64,000 nucleotides of DNA from Eutypella sp. D-1 (Eukaryota > Ascomycota > Sordariomycetes > Xylariales > Diatrypaceae). Positions within the stretch are counted from its first letter, which is position 1. The number at the start of each line of letters is the position of its first letter. Under the pieces are notes generated by a model. The model was not told where the DNA came from and searched no databases. It was given only the letters and a program-made list of their open reading frames with translations. Where the stretch lies: contig JAJTTP010000012.1 of the NCBI GenBank assembly GCA_023313575.1, positions 1,178,001 through 1,242,000 on the forward strand. The letters run 5' to 3'. Shown piece after piece: positions 59,801 to 64,000 of this stretch. A program made the position numbers and the translations under genes.

Positions 59801-62533
59801 TCAGCACCGAAGTACCGGTAACCGCTCTTCTTCTCTTTGCGGAGCTCCCTGCAATATGAACCACGTCAGCGAACATGATATATGCCACGTGCAGGACTGG
59901 ATCCAGAATGCATTGTTTCCCAGAGAACTAGTAGAAGTGAAATCGCGGCCAATTTCCCGTCCTTTCCCCTGGCTCCGTGGCGCGGGATCCGTAGAGCACC
60001 CGACCCCATGACCGTGCCGGCCGAGAAAGCACCGGAGGTGGCTGAGCTGCAGACTGATGACACCTCGGGGCCTTTGCCAACGCGGGATTACGCCGGCGCG
60101 TGGCGCGTGGCGCGCCCAGACGCGACATGTAACCATGCTCCTCGTGTAGGTAGTTAAGGGGCCGTCCAATTACCGCGCGTGTGCGTATATTTGACCATTC
60201 ACGTTGTCGGCTATTTAAAGCGCGAGACAACAATATGGGTACCCATACCTTCGGCATAATTGGGTAGTACCGAACGCGTAAGTAATAGCAAATTAGCGAC
60301 AGTATACCATTGGGTGGTAAGGAAGTTATCAAACTCCCAAGACCCCGGAAGAATGGCTAGCGTCAGCAGGAAGACTAATGCTCTCACCTTTACTACCAAG
60401 TCGGCAAATTATCCGCAGTGATTACATGCGTAGAATGGATACTCGCGCTGCCTATAGGCCTCGTATGGATAGGAACTGAAGGTGATGGCAAGGAGGGATT
60501 GTAGGGTAGGACGGGGGGTGCTCCTTTGCACAGCCCCAGCGTGTTTGTGTATGTGTGATTTACGAGGTTACCATGGTTGCCAATTTTTATGAGTGGTTAG
60601 GTAAGGAAGCTACCTAACAGTGCCGATCACTTACATTTCCGGCCCGCCCGGTCGGTCGGCCATCTTGCCCCCCCTGGCGTGGAACGTAGCATTTTCTCGG
60701 CACAGCCCTACAACCATGCCGCCGGATATCGCCGCTGTCGCAAAGTCTTCCATTCCACAGCAAGAGTCGGCGGCAACCAATACATGCGTAGTCTGATAGT
60801 CTGCCAGACTATAGGTCTTCATTCGGTTGAAGCGGCGGCACACGATTGACTATGCGTTAAGCCAGGGTTTAGATCGCTTCGTAATCTATTTCGTGGACCA
60901 ATCAGCCAAGATTCCGCGTGTGGATCATCCCTATAGAAAGTATACACCGTCCCCTTTTATGGATCACAAGGCAAGGCAAGGCAACGCCGACGACAACGAC
61001 GTGGTAAGGGCCTTTGATCCATTCGAACGGGCCAGGGTAGATGGCGGGATTGCACCTGGGTGCGAGTCGGGAACGCCTCTTTATGGGAACAAGAGAAGCG
61101 GTTTCCAATATTGGCTAAGTGATACAGTAAAGCAAATTGGACGACTCGTAAACAGTGCCTCGCTTGTAATAAACCCTGTTTCCTATCTTTTCACAGCATG
61201 GCGGTTAACGCACTGAAGTTAATACCGTGTCATAGTAGCATACGAGATAAGTAGCTTTCAGCCCATCACTAATTACGACTCGACATGATCCTGTTAATAG
61301 AGCGTGTGGTTGTTGACTCCCACTTATGTCTCAAATAGGGAGTATGTAAAGAGAGCGAGGCGCAACATTGTATACAAGCTGTAACTGTACTCAAATTTTT
61401 TGATCCACGTTAATATATATGGGCTTGTTTCGGTGCAGGTAATAATTTGATAGGGCAAGTAACCAGTGTGGACTGCAAGAATAGGAGGCAACTATGATTA
61501 TGAAACACCTTTCCCTAAGGAGTGGTACGTCCAGCATGACTAGTTCGTGCATCAAGTATGTATTTGAGTTATTTTATCAAATAGAACCCAATCAAACATA
61601 TGCCGTCTACTACCCGGATTCAACTTGCCGAATTGAGTGATAGGGGGTAATTAACGTAAACGCACAAACCTTTCCGGAATCCAACTTGGACTTCGCTTCC
61701 CCGTTCAAGGGTGCCTTGCTTATGATCCATCGAGGCAGTTTCGGTTCTATTGACATGGTGTATTAGCTTCAAGTATAAATAAGGATCAGTGAGGATCTAC
61801 TATGCAGCTAGATAGCTGCAGGCTCATTATACGTAATGTAGGACACGTGTGGCTGCTTGACGAATGATAAGTGGTTTCACCTGTATGATACTTTACTTAA
61901 GAGTATGTTTTTCAATTAAACCAATTTACCAATTGACCACGATGAAAGTGCCCTGAAGCTCATGTTCTGGAACTTTCCTCAGTCGAAGTATCCATAAAGC
62001 ATATGCGATGCCATCAACCCCCCTTTAACAGACCCACAACTGCACGTGTAAACGAATCCGGCAATACCTGATGCACATCTTTTGTTGCTGTTACGTTGAC
62101 CTGGCACTTCATCGCTTTGCTCCGTACTCAACAATCTGCTTTCTCTAACATTTACGACTGTGGAAGTGGGATGGAACTGATATGTTCATCTAAGCGCCCC
62201 AACTACGGGGAGCACATCTTGATTAATAATAGTTAAACTGAGAGCTTGCCACTCCTATGATAGTTCTCATGTGATGTAATAAGGTGCCATATAGACGGCC
62301 TCTGGTGGCTATCAAGCTTCGGAAGACCATCTAGCTCACTGGCTTGAGTATCTGATCCTGTTAATTGCGTTTGGAATAGGGGTGGTGAGCTTCATTGTTC
62401 TGGAAACGAGGGGATAAAACGATGACAACCAGCTTATACTGCCATTAATTGTATAGTGGCACATAACGAACGTTAAGGAGATCCCCCACGGACTTGCAAA
62501 ACGCAACAAAACGCTACATCATCCTTGCAATAT
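56861..62533. other. Gene-poor stretch, right part of the desert, with unassigned coding-like frames
   Basis: Three minus-strand frames have coding-like composition but no recognised family: 56872-57229 (two overlapping frames that would need a frameshift), 58266-58620 (two frames), and 60631-60843 followed by a GTAAGT. They may be remains of genes. The rest shows nothing. Confidence 0.35.
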
Positions 62534-63727
62534 TCAAGCTCTCATACCCGAGTTGCCGAACTTGCGTCCCCAGGCTTTCACCTTGCGGTCCATATCACCC
62601 CTGACGAATACCATGGCAATAGCCATCATGCAGGCGAGGACCCAGTCACGCAAACCCCTGACCACGCCTCCCCGCACGCTGCCCCCAAGAGTGCTGCACC
62701 TGACTAGGGTCGTCAGGAAGTCAGTCGTGATGTGCTCATGTCCATTCTCTAGAGACTTGATGGCTTTTGCCGCGATTATCTCTGAGCTTTGCCCCTCGTC
62801 ATCCTCCTCGAGCAACTTCGTCAGATCGGACTTAATGCGATTCTCTGCATCATAGGCTTCGCCGAGTATCGTGGAAGGAAACGCGATGTGAATACGAACA
62901 GGAGGCTTGTCCGGGTTGGACCCGGCGTATAGGTTCACCTCCTGCGACAGAGTGTCCGATAGAGATCTTAAGGCGGCCTTGCATGGACTGTAAGGGGAAT
63001 AGCCGGCGATGGGGTAAAAGGAGAGGAACGAGGCGGTGAAGATGAGGTGGCGGGCGGGTGCCTGAAGCTGATTCTTAGGAGTAGCCACAGCGGTTGATTC
63101 AGAAGCCTCCCCAGTAACCTTCTGCGGTTGTTGCGGTGCCTTGAGCCAGAGCTGGAGAATTGCGTATGCCGTGTAAAGGCTGGTGAAATAGTTGCTGCTC
63201 ATCTGTGTCTGAAACTCTGACACGGGCGTATCGACGAACAGTGTGGGGTGTGAGGAGCCTGCGCAGCACCAGACGATATCCGGTGTGACCCCCATATTCC
63301 AGGAAACGACTTCATCAATGACATGTTTGCACTCGGATGCGGATGTCAGGTCAGCGCTTATATGGTGGAATCGCTGGACTTCGGTTTCTTGTGCACCTAA
63401 CTATAATGATTAAAAGGTTTGGATTGTTAGTCGTGTATGGACTTGCTTCTATTTCTCTCGAAAAAGGTTTGATTGAGTGTGTACCTACTGAGATGTGCTT
63501 AATCGCTTCGAGAAGTTTGTTTTGGTCCCGCGCAACGATCACAATGTTCGCACCCTTCTCAGCGAGCTGGCGCCCAACGGCGAGGCCCATCCCCCGCGAA
63601 CCGCCGGTGATTACCACCGTCTATTATTATACACAGGTTAGCTCTCCAATCCAATACATCGGGAAACTAGGACGTGACTTACTCTACCTTTCACCGGGAA
63701 CTTGTTTGTGCTTATGAGATTCCCCAT
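62534..63727 (-). CDS. 3-ketodihydrosphingosine reductase (three exons)
   Basis: The model is complement(join(62534..63400,63489..63620,63683..63727)), giving 347 residues. The enzyme (yeast Tsc10, human KDSR) reduces 3-ketodihydrosphingosine to dihydrosphingosine with NADPH on the cytosolic face of the ER, the second step of sphingolipid synthesis. Exon 1 gives [15 protein letters not shown]. Exon 2 opens with [20 protein letters not shown] (cofactor motif TGGSRGMG) and ends KHIS. Exon 3 begins [20 protein letters not shown] and holds [12 protein letters not shown], the catalytic set FTASFLSF and [15 protein letters not shown] (Tyr-x3-Lys), and a C-terminal membrane segment ([14 protein letters not shown]). 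Introns of 62 and 88 bp have GCTAACC and ACTAAC branch sites. Family members end similarly in a basic tail after the membrane helix. Confidence 0.92.
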
Positions 63728-64000
63728 CCTTACAGGTTACGTAGCGTTGCTCTATAGATCGTTAGACTTGTATCAAGCTGAAGCCCCAAATGAGAAGGGG
63801 TCATCGCATTTATTTTACATACTTACCTCTGTATATGTGTATATGTGTAAATAAGTAACGAGACGCTGAAGGTAAGCTATGTTATGGATGAAGAACATCT
63901 TGGCTATGTGAAATGAGATATTTAAAGAGAAGGCTACCTGATAGGCACCGCGGATAGTGTTAGGGGCGCCAAGTCCCAGCGGGAGTTGATCAGTCATATT
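63728..64000. promoter_or_regulatory. Upstream region of the reductase gene
   Basis: The presumed promoter and 5' leader on the minus strand. A 60-codon frame begins at ATG 63997 (MTDQLPLGLGAPNTIRGAYQ) and has a GTAGCC after the last residue shown. It could be an upstream ORF or the first exon of something extending leftward, but it is not part of the reductase. Confidence 0.4.

Noticed and set aside
63815..63997. 60-codon minus-strand frame as the first exon of the sphingosine reductase
   Set aside because: The reductase has its own start ([15 protein letters not shown]), and the frame has no splice link that would add a sensible N-terminus.

Overview
This 64 kb window is nuclear DNA of a filamentous ascomycete, most likely a Sordariomycete. 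The genes carry short introns (about 50-200 bp) with GT..AG ends and CTAAC/CTGAC-type branch points. The proteins belong to fungal families such as Zn2Cys6 regulators, Kap104, a Tau95-like TFIIIC subunit and a fungal GT31 glycosyltransferase. Intergenic DNA is rich in pyrimidine leaders, poly-G/C runs and a recurrent TACCTAGGTA-type motif. No rRNA, tRNA, CRISPR array or intact transposon was found.

Region 1 (1-25 kb) is a conserved housekeeping block: a 5'-truncated TFIIIC Tau95-like subunit (+), an SDR oxidoreductase (+), an N2227/carnosine N-methyltransferase-like protein (-), a proteasome assembly chaperone 4 (+), the importin Kap104/transportin (+), mitochondrial phosphatidylserine decarboxylase PSD1 (-), a HERP/Usa1-like ER ubiquitin-domain protein (+), and an unrecognised 209-residue protein (-). 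Gene models were built by joining exons on reading frame, splice sites and family similarity.

Region 2 (25-35 kb) is more accessory. It holds a broken alpha-oxoamine synthase (BioF/KAPA synthase-like) fragment (-), a possible Helitron-like 3' terminus, a single-pass cell-surface protein (-) divergent from a GT31 glycosyltransferase (+), a SET-domain protein (+), and a decayed FAD-dependent (salicylate hydroxylase-like) monooxygenase (-). The GT31 gene is notable: the uninterrupted frame stops at TAG, but that codon appears to lie in an 81-bp intron, and a family-typical cysteine-containing C-terminal exon follows.

Region 3 (35-62.5 kb) is gene-poor. Its only convincing gene is a six-exon Zn2Cys6 transcription factor (42.7-44.7 kb, -) that may have an alternative seventh exon. 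The 17.8 kb beyond it contains no recognisable gene, only repeats and a few coding-like frames that could not be assigned. The window closes with a complete three-exon 3-ketodihydrosphingosine reductase (-).

The genes do not form a pathway cluster. PSD1 and the ketosphinganine reductase are both lipid enzymes, but they are 45 kb apart. The best leads for novelty are the GT31 gene structure, the two pseudogenes, the possible Helitron end, the alternative exon of the regulator and the unexplained desert.
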